From Alistipes excrementigallinarum (GTDB taxonomy: Bacteria > Bacteroidota > Bacteroidia > Bacteroidales > Rikenellaceae), in the NCBI GenBank assembly GCA_019112825.1, contig DXIP01000013.1, forward strand, positions 85,313 through 149,312: a stretch of DNA of 64,000 nt, read 5' to 3'. Shown in pieces: positions 51,522 to 58,561 of the stretch (its first letter is position 1; each line of letters starts with the position of its first letter). The notes below the pieces were generated by a model, which worked only from the letters and a program-made list of their open reading frames with translations, was not told where the DNA came from and ran no database searches. The position numbers and the translations under genes are program-made.

Positions 51522-51986
51522 TTAGCGGATGCGGTCGGCGGCACGGACCATCAGCTCGTCGCGGAAAATCGCGCGGGCGGCCAGGTACATGAAGAAGAGG
51601 CTGACGAGCGGCAGCGCAATGGCCGGCCGGAAGCCCTGGGTGTGGAAGGCGAAGTCGGCGAAGAGCCGTACGCTGAGGAAGTAGTAGATGGCCTCCATGA
51701 CCACCACGCCCACCATGAGCACCATCGCCACGGCGCACAGGCGGATTTGGAGCAGCCGCCGGCGGTAGAGGAAAATCGTCACCAGCGGAAGCAGGCAGGA
51801 GACCGCCTGCAGCACGCCCATGTACCAGGTGCTCTGGTGCAGCGAGCCGTCGAGGCTTTTGAGCGCGAAGGCGCGCAGCTCGAACGACCCGGCATCGCCG
51901 CCGAACCACGCCAGAGGCAGCAGGAGCGTAAGCCCCATGAGCACCCCGGCCACGAGCAGATAGATTGTTTGGATTCGTTGTATCAT
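51522..51986 (-). CDS. DUF4293 family membrane protein
   Basis: A 154-aa protein with four TM helices. It starts MIQRIQTIYLLVAGVLMGLTLLLPLAWF, the typical DUF4293 N-terminus in Bacteroidota. Function unknown. It lies 8 nt after the glycosyltransferase stop and ends the DUF4199-glycosyltransferase-DUF4293 unit. Confidence 0.92.
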   Translation of the reverse strand: MIQRIQTIYLLVAGVLMGLTLLLPLAWFGGDAGSFELRAFALKSLDGSLHQSTWYMGVLQAVSCLLPLVTIFLYRRRLLQIRLCAVAMVLMVGVVVMEAIYYFLSVRLFADFAFHTQGFRPAIALPLVSLFFMYLAARAIFRDELMVRAADRIR

Positions 51987-51994
51987 AATACGTT

Positions 51995-52951
51995 TCAGAG
52001 TTTTCGGTCAATCAGATATTTGTTGCGGTCGCTCGAGCCCCGGTTAATCAGCTCGCCGAGGAAGCCCGCCAGGAAGAGCTGCACGCCGAGAATCACGGCA
52101 AGAATCGCCAGATAGAAGAGCGGCTGGTCGGTCACCGCGCGCACGGGGATGTCGTGCAGCTGCCGGTAGATTTTCGTAGCGATGACCCACAGCGTGGTCA
52201 CGCCGCCGAAGAGGAACATGAGCGTTCCCAGACCGCCGAAGAAGTACATGGGCGAGCGGCCGAAGTGCGACATGAACCAGACGGTGATGAGGTCCAGATA
52301 GCCCTTGACCATGCGCTCCATGCCGAATTTCGAGTGGCCGTACTTGCGGGCATGGTGCTCGACGACCTTCTCGCCGATGCGCGTGAAGCCCGCCTGCTTG
52401 GCCAGGAAGGGGATGTAGCGGTGCATCTCGCCGTAGACCTCGATGGACTTGACCACCTTGAGGCGGTAGGCCTTCAGACCGCAGTTGAAGTCGTGGAGGC
52501 GGATGCCCGAGACCGTCCGCGCCGTCCAGTTGAAGAACTTGCTGGGGAGGCGCTTGCCCAGCGGGTCGTAGCGCTTCTTCTTCCAGCCCGAGACCAGGTC
52601 GTATCCCTCGTCGAGAATCATGTGACGCAGGGCGGGAATCTCGTCGGGCGAATCCTGCAGGTCGGCATCCATCGTGATGACCACCTCGCCGCGGGCCGCC
52701 TCGAAGCCGCAGTAGAGGGCGGCCGACTTGCCATAGTTGCGGGCAAAGCCGATGCCGCGCACGGCGGGATAGCTCCGCCTGAGCGATTCGATGACCTTCC
52801 ACGAGCCGTCCTTCGAGCCGTCGTCGACCAGAATCGCCTCGTAAGAGAGGTTGTTGGCCCGGGCCACACGGTCAATCCACGCCACCAGCTCGGGCAGCGA
52901 CTCCGCCTCGTTGTAGAGGGGAACGACGATTGACAAATCGAGTTTTTCCAT
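51995..52951 (-). CDS. Family 2 glycosyltransferase (polyprenyl-phosphate sugar transferase type)
   Basis: A 318-aa membrane-anchored GT-A enzyme: LDLSIVVPLYNEAESLPELVAWID, the DDGSKDGS motif, the metal-binding DADLQDSPDEIP, and two C-terminal TM helices (about 235-255 and 270-300). This layout is that of DPM1/GtrB/ArnC-like enzymes that charge undecaprenyl or dolichyl phosphate with a sugar. Substrate unknown. An alternative start at 52963 would add MCNA and overlap the upstream stop codon. Confidence 0.94.
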   Translation of the reverse strand: MEKLDLSIVVPLYNEAESLPELVAWIDRVARANNLSYEAILVDDGSKDGSWKVIESLRRSYPAVRGIGFARNYGKSAALYCGFEAARGEVVITMDADLQDSPDEIPALRHMILDEGYDLVSGWKKKRYDPLGKRLPSKFFNWTARTVSGIRLHDFNCGLKAYRLKVVKSIEVYGEMHRYIPFLAKQAGFTRIGEKVVEHHARKYGHSKFGMERMVKGYLDLITVWFMSHFGRSPMYFFGGLGTLMFLFGGVTTLWVIATKIYRQLHDIPVRAVTDQPLFYLAILAVILGVQLFLAGFLGELINRGSSDRNKYLIDRKL

Positions 52952-52955
52952 CGCG

Positions 52956-53537
52956 TTACACATTACCTTCAGGACCTCCGAACGGTTTGGCGGGACGCGA
53001 AACCGTCGAGGCGATGAACAGACCGAAGACCAGACCGAAGAGCAGGCTGGTGAGCACGCCGCCGCCCACGGCCGAGAAGACCGACGGTTCGGGCGACTGC
53101 TGCATCTGGGCCACCGACTGCGAGAGGAGGTTCTCCATCGAAGCCGAGACGTTGCCGCTGCGGGCCATGATTGAATAGAGGGCGTCGGCCGAGCGCTCGA
53201 TGTAGCGGCCGTAGCCGATGATGCCGTAGACATAGATGTACTGCACGGCTCCCGAGATGATGCCTCCGAGCGCCGACATGGCCGCGATGAAGCCATAGGC
53301 TTCGCCGAAGGAGAAGCCCTCGGTCTCGTCGCGCTGCATGGCGCGCCGCCGCGTAAAGCGGTGGAGCAGGTAGTAGTGCAGCACCACGGCCACCACCCAC
53401 TCGACCATCAGCAGCATGTAGAGCCACAGCCGGCCAGAGAGGACGATGCTGTTCTCCACGACGGTCGAGACGGCCAGCAGCAGGCCGACCATCGCCCCGT
53501 ACTTGGCGGCATCGTTCCAGAAACTTGTCTTTCCCAT
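52956..53537 (-). CDS. DUF4199 family membrane protein
   Basis: A 193-aa protein with about four TM helices, starting MGKTSFWNDAAKYGAMVGLLLAVSTVVENSIV, the DUF4199 pattern. Its stop codon is 4 nt before the glycosyltransferase start; the same gene pair occurs widely in Bacteroidota. Function unknown; perhaps assists lipid-sugar synthesis, by context only. Confidence 0.9.
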   Translation of the reverse strand: MGKTSFWNDAAKYGAMVGLLLAVSTVVENSIVLSGRLWLYMLLMVEWVVAVVLHYYLLHRFTRRRAMQRDETEGFSFGEAYGFIAAMSALGGIISGAVQYIYVYGIIGYGRYIERSADALYSIMARSGNVSASMENLLSQSVAQMQQSPEPSVFSAVGGGVLTSLLFGLVFGLFIASTVSRPAKPFGGPEGNV

Positions 53538-53564
53538 ATATCTTTTTTCGCTTTTTTCTCTACG

Positions 53565-53815
53565 CCCGACTGTCGGTCCCTTGCTTTCGGTTCCCCGGCT
53601 GCGGCCAGTGTCGGGCAACCACCCTACTGCCCCCCGGCGTTCGGCTTTTCCCTGCCATCGGCCCCCGGAATCGGCCCAGCGTTCAGTCTCATCCTGCGGC
53701 CTGGCATCCCGCCGTCAGTCCCCGGCTGCCCGGCTCCTTGCTTTCGCCTCCCTGCTGTTGGCCCCCCCCGGCGGCCCGGTGTCCTGCTTTCTGCCCCCCC
53801 CGGCTGTCGGCCCCG
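53565..53815 (-). repeat. Pyrimidine-rich intergenic repeat tract
   Basis: Degenerate copies of CCCGGCTGC, TGTCGGCCCC and CGGCTTTTCC, with two C8 runs near 53764 and 53796. It lies between the YciO-like gene and the DUF4199 gene. No gene seen. Confidence 0.75.
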
Positions 53816-53817
53816 GC

Positions 53818-54420
53818 TCAGCGCAGTTCGCCCTTGCCTTCGCGCAGCACCTCGGGCTCGTCGCCCGTCAGGTCGACGACCGTCGTGGGGACGTTGTCGC
53901 CCATGCCGCCGTCGATGACCAGCTCCACCTCGCGGCCGTAGCGCTCGTGAATCAGCTCGGGGTCGGTCGTGTACTCCACCACCTCGTCATCGTCGCGCAC
54001 CGAAGCCGTCGCCAGCGGCGCACCCAGCGCCTCGACGATGGCCCGCGCCACGGGATGGGCCGGGATGCGCACGCCGATGGTCTTGCGGCGTTCGAGCGCC
54101 TTGTCGGGCATGCGCGACGAGGCCTCGAGCACGAAGGTGAAGGGCCCCGGCATATTCCGCTTCAGCGTCCGGAAGGTGGCGTTGTCGACCCGGCAGTACT
54201 CGGCCACCTGGGCCAGACTCCCGAAGACGACGGAGAGCTCGCCCTCGCTCTTGCCCCGGATGCGGCGCAGCCGTTCGAGCCCCTTGGGACTCCGCAGCGA
54301 GCAGCCGAAGGCGTAGACGCTGTCCGTCGGATAGATGATGACCCCGTCGTGCTCCAACACGGCCACGACCCGGGCCAACTCCCGCTCCGAGGGATTCTGT
54401 GCGTAAATCTTTGTTATCAT
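53818..54420 (-). CDS. Sua5/YciO/YrdC family protein, YciO-like
   Basis: A 200-aa protein of the threonylcarbamoyl-AMP synthase superfamily. GVIIYPTDSVYAFGCSL (about 26-42), RIRGKSEGELSVVF, NMPGPFTFVLEASSRMP, RKTIGVRIPAHPVARAIVEALGAPLATASV and VPTTVVDLTGDEPEVLREGKG follow E. coli YciO more closely than TsaC. It may therefore be the YciO paralogue rather than the essential t6A enzyme; automatic annotation would call it L-threonylcarbamoyladenylate synthase. The start lies 5 nt from the -7 box. Confidence 0.9.
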   Translation of the reverse strand: MITKIYAQNPSERELARVVAVLEHDGVIIYPTDSVYAFGCSLRSPKGLERLRRIRGKSEGELSVVFGSLAQVAEYCRVDNATFRTLKRNMPGPFTFVLEASSRMPDKALERRKTIGVRIPAHPVARAIVEALGAPLATASVRDDDEVVEYTTDPELIHERYGREVELVIDGGMGDNVPTTVVDLTGDEPEVLREGKGELR

Positions 54421-54425
54421 GCGAA

Positions 54426-54433
54426 CAAAGGTA
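54426..54433 (-). promoter_or_regulatory. -7 box of the YciO-like gene
   Basis: TACCTTTG on the minus strand, only 5 nt before the ATG; implies a leaderless or near-leaderless message. Confidence 0.5.
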
Positions 54434-54487
54434 GCAATTTTTTATTCAAAAACGGCCGCCGAGGCCCCTTTTTCGCCGCACGGCGCG

Positions 54488-55504
54488 TCACTTTATCCGA
54501 CGGCGGTTGAGTTCTGCGCTGTAAGCCCGTGCGTTGGCGTTGTGCTCGCGCAGCGTGCGGGCGAAGTTGTGGTAGCCGTCGAAGGTCGGACGGGCGCAGA
54601 AAAAGAGGTAGTCGTGGCGCTCGTAGCCCAGCACCGCATCGATGGCATCGATGCTCGGCATGCAGATGGGCGAAGGGGGGAGCCCCTTGTTCACATAGGT
54701 GTTGTAGGGCGAGGGGTACTTCAGGTGTTTGTAGAGAATCCGCCGCAGCCCGAAATCCTGCATGGCATACTTGACCGTGGGGTCGGCCTGCAGGGGAATG
54801 CCCCGGCGCAGGCGGTTGATGTAGACGCCGGCGATGCGGGGCATCTCGTCGACCTTGCGCGTCTCCTCGTAGACAATCGAGGCGAGGGTCATCACCTCCA
54901 GCCGGCTCAGGCCGCTGCGGTCGCGCTTCTCGTCGCGGCCCGCAGCCCAGAAGCGGTCGTATTCGCGCTTCATGCGGGTGACGAACTCCTGCGGCGAGGC
55001 GGTCCAGTAGAATTCGTAGGTGTTGGGGATGAACATCGAGAAGAGCGTCACGCTGTCGAAGCCCAGCGTCCGGGCCAGCGAATCGGAGGTGAGCACCTGC
55101 GCGAAGGAGGCCGAGTCGGCGTCGAACTGCCGGCCGAGCTTTCCGGCCAGCTGCGCCGGGGTGCGGACGTTGTTGAAGGTGATGCGCACGGGGGTCTGCT
55201 CCCCGAGCTTAAGCATGCGGGCCACCTCGATGACGTTCATCCCGGGCCGGAGCAGGTAGCGGCCCGGCTTGAAGCTCCGCCCGAGTCCCAGACGGGCGGC
55301 ATAGCGGTCGAAGGCCCAGCGGTGGCCGATATGCCGCGCGAGCGTGTCGCGCAGGGCGGCGTAGTCGCACCGCGAGCTGACGTAGAGGTCGGACTCCTCG
55401 TGTACGGCACTGCCGTAGAACTGGTTGCGGACGACGAGGGCCGCCCCGGCCATCACCACAACGAGGGCGACGAGCGTGATGAAAAGAAGCGCTTTTTTGT
55501 GCAT
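54488..55504 (-). CDS. mltG: Endolytic transglycosylase MltG
   Basis: Cuts nascent peptidoglycan strands at the inner membrane. The 338-aa protein has one N-terminal TM helix (ALLFITLVALVVVMAGAALVV), a LysM-like region (about 70-130) and the YceG domain with LASIVYEETRKVDEMPRIAGVYINRLRRGIPLQADPTVKYAM, where the Glu of the EET motif (about 214) is the expected catalytic acid. Its promoter overlaps that of the divergent SRP RNA gene. Confidence 0.95.
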   Translation of the reverse strand: MHKKALLFITLVALVVVMAGAALVVRNQFYGSAVHEESDLYVSSRCDYAALRDTLARHIGHRWAFDRYAARLGLGRSFKPGRYLLRPGMNVIEVARMLKLGEQTPVRITFNNVRTPAQLAGKLGRQFDADSASFAQVLTSDSLARTLGFDSVTLFSMFIPNTYEFYWTASPQEFVTRMKREYDRFWAAGRDEKRDRSGLSRLEVMTLASIVYEETRKVDEMPRIAGVYINRLRRGIPLQADPTVKYAMQDFGLRRILYKHLKYPSPYNTYVNKGLPPSPICMPSIDAIDAVLGYERHDYLFFCARPTFDGYHNFARTLREHNANARAYSAELNRRRIK

Positions 55505-55518
55505 TCGACGAAAATTTC

Positions 55519-55549
55519 TTGCAAAGATAGGAAAATATTCCTACTTTTG
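55519..55549 (+). promoter_or_regulatory. Promoter of the SRP RNA gene, overlapping that of mltG
   Basis: Plus strand: TTG at 55519-55521, 20 nt, TACTTTTG at 55542-55549. The -7 box of mltG on the other strand (TATCTTTG, 55529-55522) lies inside the same 31 nt. Confidence 0.75.
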
Positions 55550-55552
55550 TCG

Positions 55553-55657
55553 CGGGTAAGTCTTATACGACCAGCTCCCACAGAATCCCCCAGGCGAGGA
55601 ATCGAGCAAGGGTATGTGGTCGTAGCGGTGCGATATAAGTAGCTTACCCATTTTTTT
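55553..55657 (+). ncRNA. ffs: Signal recognition particle RNA (4.5S-type, small bacterial SRP)
   Basis: A roughly 100-nt RNA gene with no open frame. The ends pair: GGGTAAG (55554-55560) with CTTACCC (55643-55649), and TCTTATA with TATAAG further in. The apical part, around 55588-55615, holds CCAGGCGAGGAATCGAGCAAGG: a GGAA tetraloop and the conserved CAGG/AGCA internal loop of the Ffh-binding helix 8. A -33/-7 promoter starts it and a T7 run ends it. The protein partner Ffh is encoded at 27948-29291. Confidence 0.9.
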
Positions 55658-55659
55658 GT

Positions 55660-55860
55660 GCCCTGCCGCAACCTGCGGCATCCTCCGGCACCCTCCAGTA
55701 CCTTGTTGTACCCTGCGGCGTTCTGCCGAGCCCTGTTGTGCCCTGCGTGCCCAGTTGCCACGGCCGCGCTCAGCAGCCGCCCGCCCCGCGCGCAGCTCCC
55801 TGCGGCAGGTCTGCCCATACTCCATCTTCACCACCTTTTCTCCGGATGCTTGCACCCGCC
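55660..55860. repeat. Low-complexity tract between ffs and the TonB receptor gene
   Basis: Repeats of CCCTGCCGC, CCTGCGGC, ACCCTCCAG and TTGTACCCTGCGGCG, pyrimidine-rich on the plus strand. No gene seen. Confidence 0.75.
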
Positions 55861-55883
55861 CGGCCCGACATGCGGCGGCCGGC

Positions 55884-58262
55884 TCAGAACTCGACGGTCA
55901 CACCCAGCGTCGGGAGGAGCGTTCCGCTCTCCTGCGCGATGTACTTCATGATGTACCGCTGCGGATTATCGGGGTCCACCACCCCGGTGCTCATCAGCAC
56001 GTCGGGCTGGCGCAGCTTGCTCACCGTGATGTTCTGCAGGTCGATGTAGATGCCGAGCATGCAGCGCCGGAAGTAGAAGACCTTGTCGATGCGCAGGTCG
56101 AGCTGCGCAAAGGCATCGAGCCGCTCGGCGTTGTAGCGGTCATAATCGTAGTAGGGACGTCCCTGGGCATCCCACGCCTCCTTGAGCGACGACTTGTCGA
56201 CGTCGTAGGGCGTATAGGGCGCCCCGCCCACGGCGCTCAGCTTCAGGCCGACGCTCCAGTTGCGCGGGAAGTCGTAGGTGCCGCTCACGTTGGCCACGAA
56301 GCGGTTGTCCCACGCCGAGGCGATGTAGGGGGCGTGGCGGTCGCTGCGGTATTCGCTGCGGTAGAGCGTGAACGACCCCACGACGTTGACCCGGTCGGGC
56401 AGCTGCCAGCTGACCATCGCCTCCAGACCGTAGGAGCGTCCTTCGGCCGTGGAGACCAGCTGTTCGTTGCCCACCACGCCGTAGTCGTTCCCCTTGCAGG
56501 TGAGGGGCACGCCGTCGGCCACCGACAGCGGCACCCGGTCGTAGAACTTGTAGAACCCCTCGAGCGAGAGCATCAGCCGGTCGCGCAGGTTCCACTTGAC
56601 CCCCAGCGAGCCCTCCGTCACGCGCATGTAGTCGAGCCCGAGGTTGACCAGCGCGCCGCCGTCCTTGAAGCCGAGGGCCGTATAGGGAGGCAGCTGGTAG
56701 TAGAGGCCCGCGCTGCCGCTGAGCGACCAGGCGTGCGAAAAGGCATACGAGAGCGAGAGGCGCGGCGAGAGGTTGCGCCAGAAGGCGCTCGTCGACGAGG
56801 AGTAGTCGCAGCCGTCGGCCCGCACGCCGGCCGAGGCCGTAAAGCGCTCGTTGGACGACTTGTAGTCGGCGCCGACGAAGGCGCCCCACCCCACCATGCC
56901 GAGCCACGTGCGATAGTCGGAGAGCTCGCTCCCCTGCTCGGCGCTGTGGAAGAGGCGCTGCAGCGTGGTGTTCGTATAGGTCGAGTAGGTCAGCTCGGCG
57001 CCGGCGCGCAGCGTCCAGTGCCCCAGCTGCGAGCGGTTGTCGGCCCGCAGCGTGCTCTTCTGCTCGACGGAGCGCAGGCGCAGCGTCAGGTTCTCCTCGG
57101 TCGAGGAGTCGTTGTTGCGGTACTTCAGGTTGCGGTTGTTCAGATAGGTGTGGCTCAGCGCGACGGACTGCGTGTGGATGCCCGCATAGTGGCGGTAGGT
57201 GGCCCCCACGGTGAAGGTCTCCTGCTGGATGCGGGGCAGGTAGCTGAGCAGGTATTCGGCCTCCTCGCCCTTCTGGTCGGTGTTGAGCTTCATGTCGTCG
57301 ATGCCCGCCAGCCCCAGCACCACCAGCTCGTCACGCTCCGTCAGGCGGCTCTTGACCTTGAACTGCCCGTCGATGAAGTTGGGCAGGAAGGGGAGCCCCA
57401 GCATCTTAAAGAGCAGCTGGAGGTAGGACTGCCGCAACGAGAAGAGGTAGGTGGTCTTGCGCCCGATGTGGCCGCGGCCGCTGAGCGAGACCTCCGAGGC
57501 GCCCAGCGTCGCCTTGAAGCTCTGCTTGTCCATGTCGCCGTCCTTGAGCCGGAAGTCGAGCACCGAGCTGAGTGCTCCGGAACGGTCGACGGGGAAGGCC
57601 CCCGTATAGAAGCTGATTTCGCGCACGAGGTCCGAGTTGAGGATGCTCACCGGGCCTCCCGTGGCGCCCTGCGTGGCGAAGTGGTTGATGTTCGGAATCT
57701 CGATGCCGTCCATGTAGAAGCGGTTCTCCGAGGGGCCTCCGCCGCGGACAATCAGGTCGTTGCGGTAGCCCACGGGCGAGAAGGCGACGCCGGGATAGGA
57801 GCGCACGATGCGCGAGATGTCGCGGTTCGAGCCGGGACTCTTCTCGATTTCGCGCACGCCGATGACGTGCATCGCCACGGGGCTCTCGACCGTCCGCCGG
57901 AAGGGCGACGGCGTGACCGTCACCGCCTCGATGGCGCCGGGGGCCTCCTCGAGCTCCACCTCGACGAAGGGAGTCGCTGCCGAGACCAGATACTCCGACG
58001 TGAGGAAGGTCCGGTAGCCGAGCGACGAGATGACGAAGCGCCGGATGCCGGGCTCGACCCGCTCGATGGTGAACATGCCGGCCGAGTCGGTCGAAGCGCC
58101 GCGGTTTCCGGCATCGGAGACCACCACCGAGGCATAGGGCACCGGCTGGCGCGTATTGCGGTCGATGACACGGCCCCGGACCGGGTAGCCCTTCGGAGCG
58201 GCTGCGGCGGAGAGGAAGAGCAGCGCCGCGGCGAACGAAAGAAGCAGGCGAACGGTTTTCAT
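55884..58262 (-). CDS. TonB-dependent outer-membrane receptor
   Basis: A 792-aa receptor. Signal peptide MKTVRLLLSFAAALLFLSAAAA, then a carboxypeptidase-regulatory domain (YPVRGRVIDRNTRQPVPYASVVVSDAGNRGASTDSAGMFTI), a plug (IVRSYPGVAFSPVGYRNDLIVRGGGPSENRFYMDGIEIPNINHF) and a barrel ending LLPTLGVTVEF. It resembles the siderophore/peptide-type TonB receptors more than SusC. No binding lipoprotein or enzymes are beside it, so no substrate is suggested. The ATG at 58262 is used; upstream starts precede the -7 box. Confidence 0.93.
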   Translation of the reverse strand: MKTVRLLLSFAAALLFLSAAAAPKGYPVRGRVIDRNTRQPVPYASVVVSDAGNRGASTDSAGMFTIERVEPGIRRFVISSLGYRTFLTSEYLVSAATPFVEVELEEAPGAIEAVTVTPSPFRRTVESPVAMHVIGVREIEKSPGSNRDISRIVRSYPGVAFSPVGYRNDLIVRGGGPSENRFYMDGIEIPNINHFATQGATGGPVSILNSDLVREISFYTGAFPVDRSGALSSVLDFRLKDGDMDKQSFKATLGASEVSLSGRGHIGRKTTYLFSLRQSYLQLLFKMLGLPFLPNFIDGQFKVKSRLTERDELVVLGLAGIDDMKLNTDQKGEEAEYLLSYLPRIQQETFTVGATYRHYAGIHTQSVALSHTYLNNRNLKYRNNDSSTEENLTLRLRSVEQKSTLRADNRSQLGHWTLRAGAELTYSTYTNTTLQRLFHSAEQGSELSDYRTWLGMVGWGAFVGADYKSSNERFTASAGVRADGCDYSSSTSAFWRNLSPRLSLSYAFSHAWSLSGSAGLYYQLPPYTALGFKDGGALVNLGLDYMRVTEGSLGVKWNLRDRLMLSLEGFYKFYDRVPLSVADGVPLTCKGNDYGVVGNEQLVSTAEGRSYGLEAMVSWQLPDRVNVVGSFTLYRSEYRSDRHAPYIASAWDNRFVANVSGTYDFPRNWSVGLKLSAVGGAPYTPYDVDKSSLKEAWDAQGRPYYDYDRYNAERLDAFAQLDLRIDKVFYFRRCMLGIYIDLQNITVSKLRQPDVLMSTGVVDPDNPQRYIMKYIAQESGTLLPTLGVTVEF

Positions 58263-58307
58263 ACTACAAATGTAGTGAAAAAACAATGCATTATCAGATA
58301 CATCGGA

Positions 58308-58315
58308 CAAAGATA
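58308..58315 (-). promoter_or_regulatory. -7 box of the 55884-58262 TonB receptor gene
   Basis: TATCTTTG on the minus strand, about 45 nt before the ATG. Confidence 0.5.
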
Positions 58316-58317
58316 CG

Positions 58318-58349
58318 GCAAACTCCGGCCCTTTTCGGACCGGAGTTGC
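58318..58349 (-). terminator. Possible terminator hairpin of the barrel gene
   Basis: An inverted repeat AACTCCGG...CCGGAGTT (58321-58328 with 58340-58347) with no T-run. It sits directly before the next promoter, as the better terminator at 35584-35622 does. Confidence 0.4.
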
Positions 58350-58369
58350 ATGCATTGCGTCGCAAAGGA

Positions 58370-58560
58370 TGCCGCGCGCGGGCGGCTCGGCGGGGAACCC
58401 GTCGGACGGTCTGAACGGATGGCTTGGTGGGCGACCCCGACGGAGAACCCGGCGGACGACCCGGCGGCGGCTCAGTGGGCAGCTCGGACGGGCGGCCCGG
58501 ACGGACAGCCCGGCGGCTCAACGGGTGGCCCGGACGCTTCGATGGCGGCCTGACGGGCGG
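58370..58560. repeat. G-rich intergenic repeat tract
   Basis: Repeats of GGCGGCTC, GGCGGCCCGGACGG and ACCCGGCGGAC. It follows the stop codon of the barrel gene. No gene seen. Confidence 0.75.
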
Positions 58561-58561
58561 C

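Noticed and set aside
53764..53803. C8 runs as phase-variation sites
   Set aside because: They lie in a non-coding repeat tract away from any start codon or promoter box.
58267..58274. Second -7-like box (TACATTTG) just before the TonB receptor start
   Set aside because: No -33 element at any suitable distance, and a better-placed TATCTTTG lies at 58308-58315.
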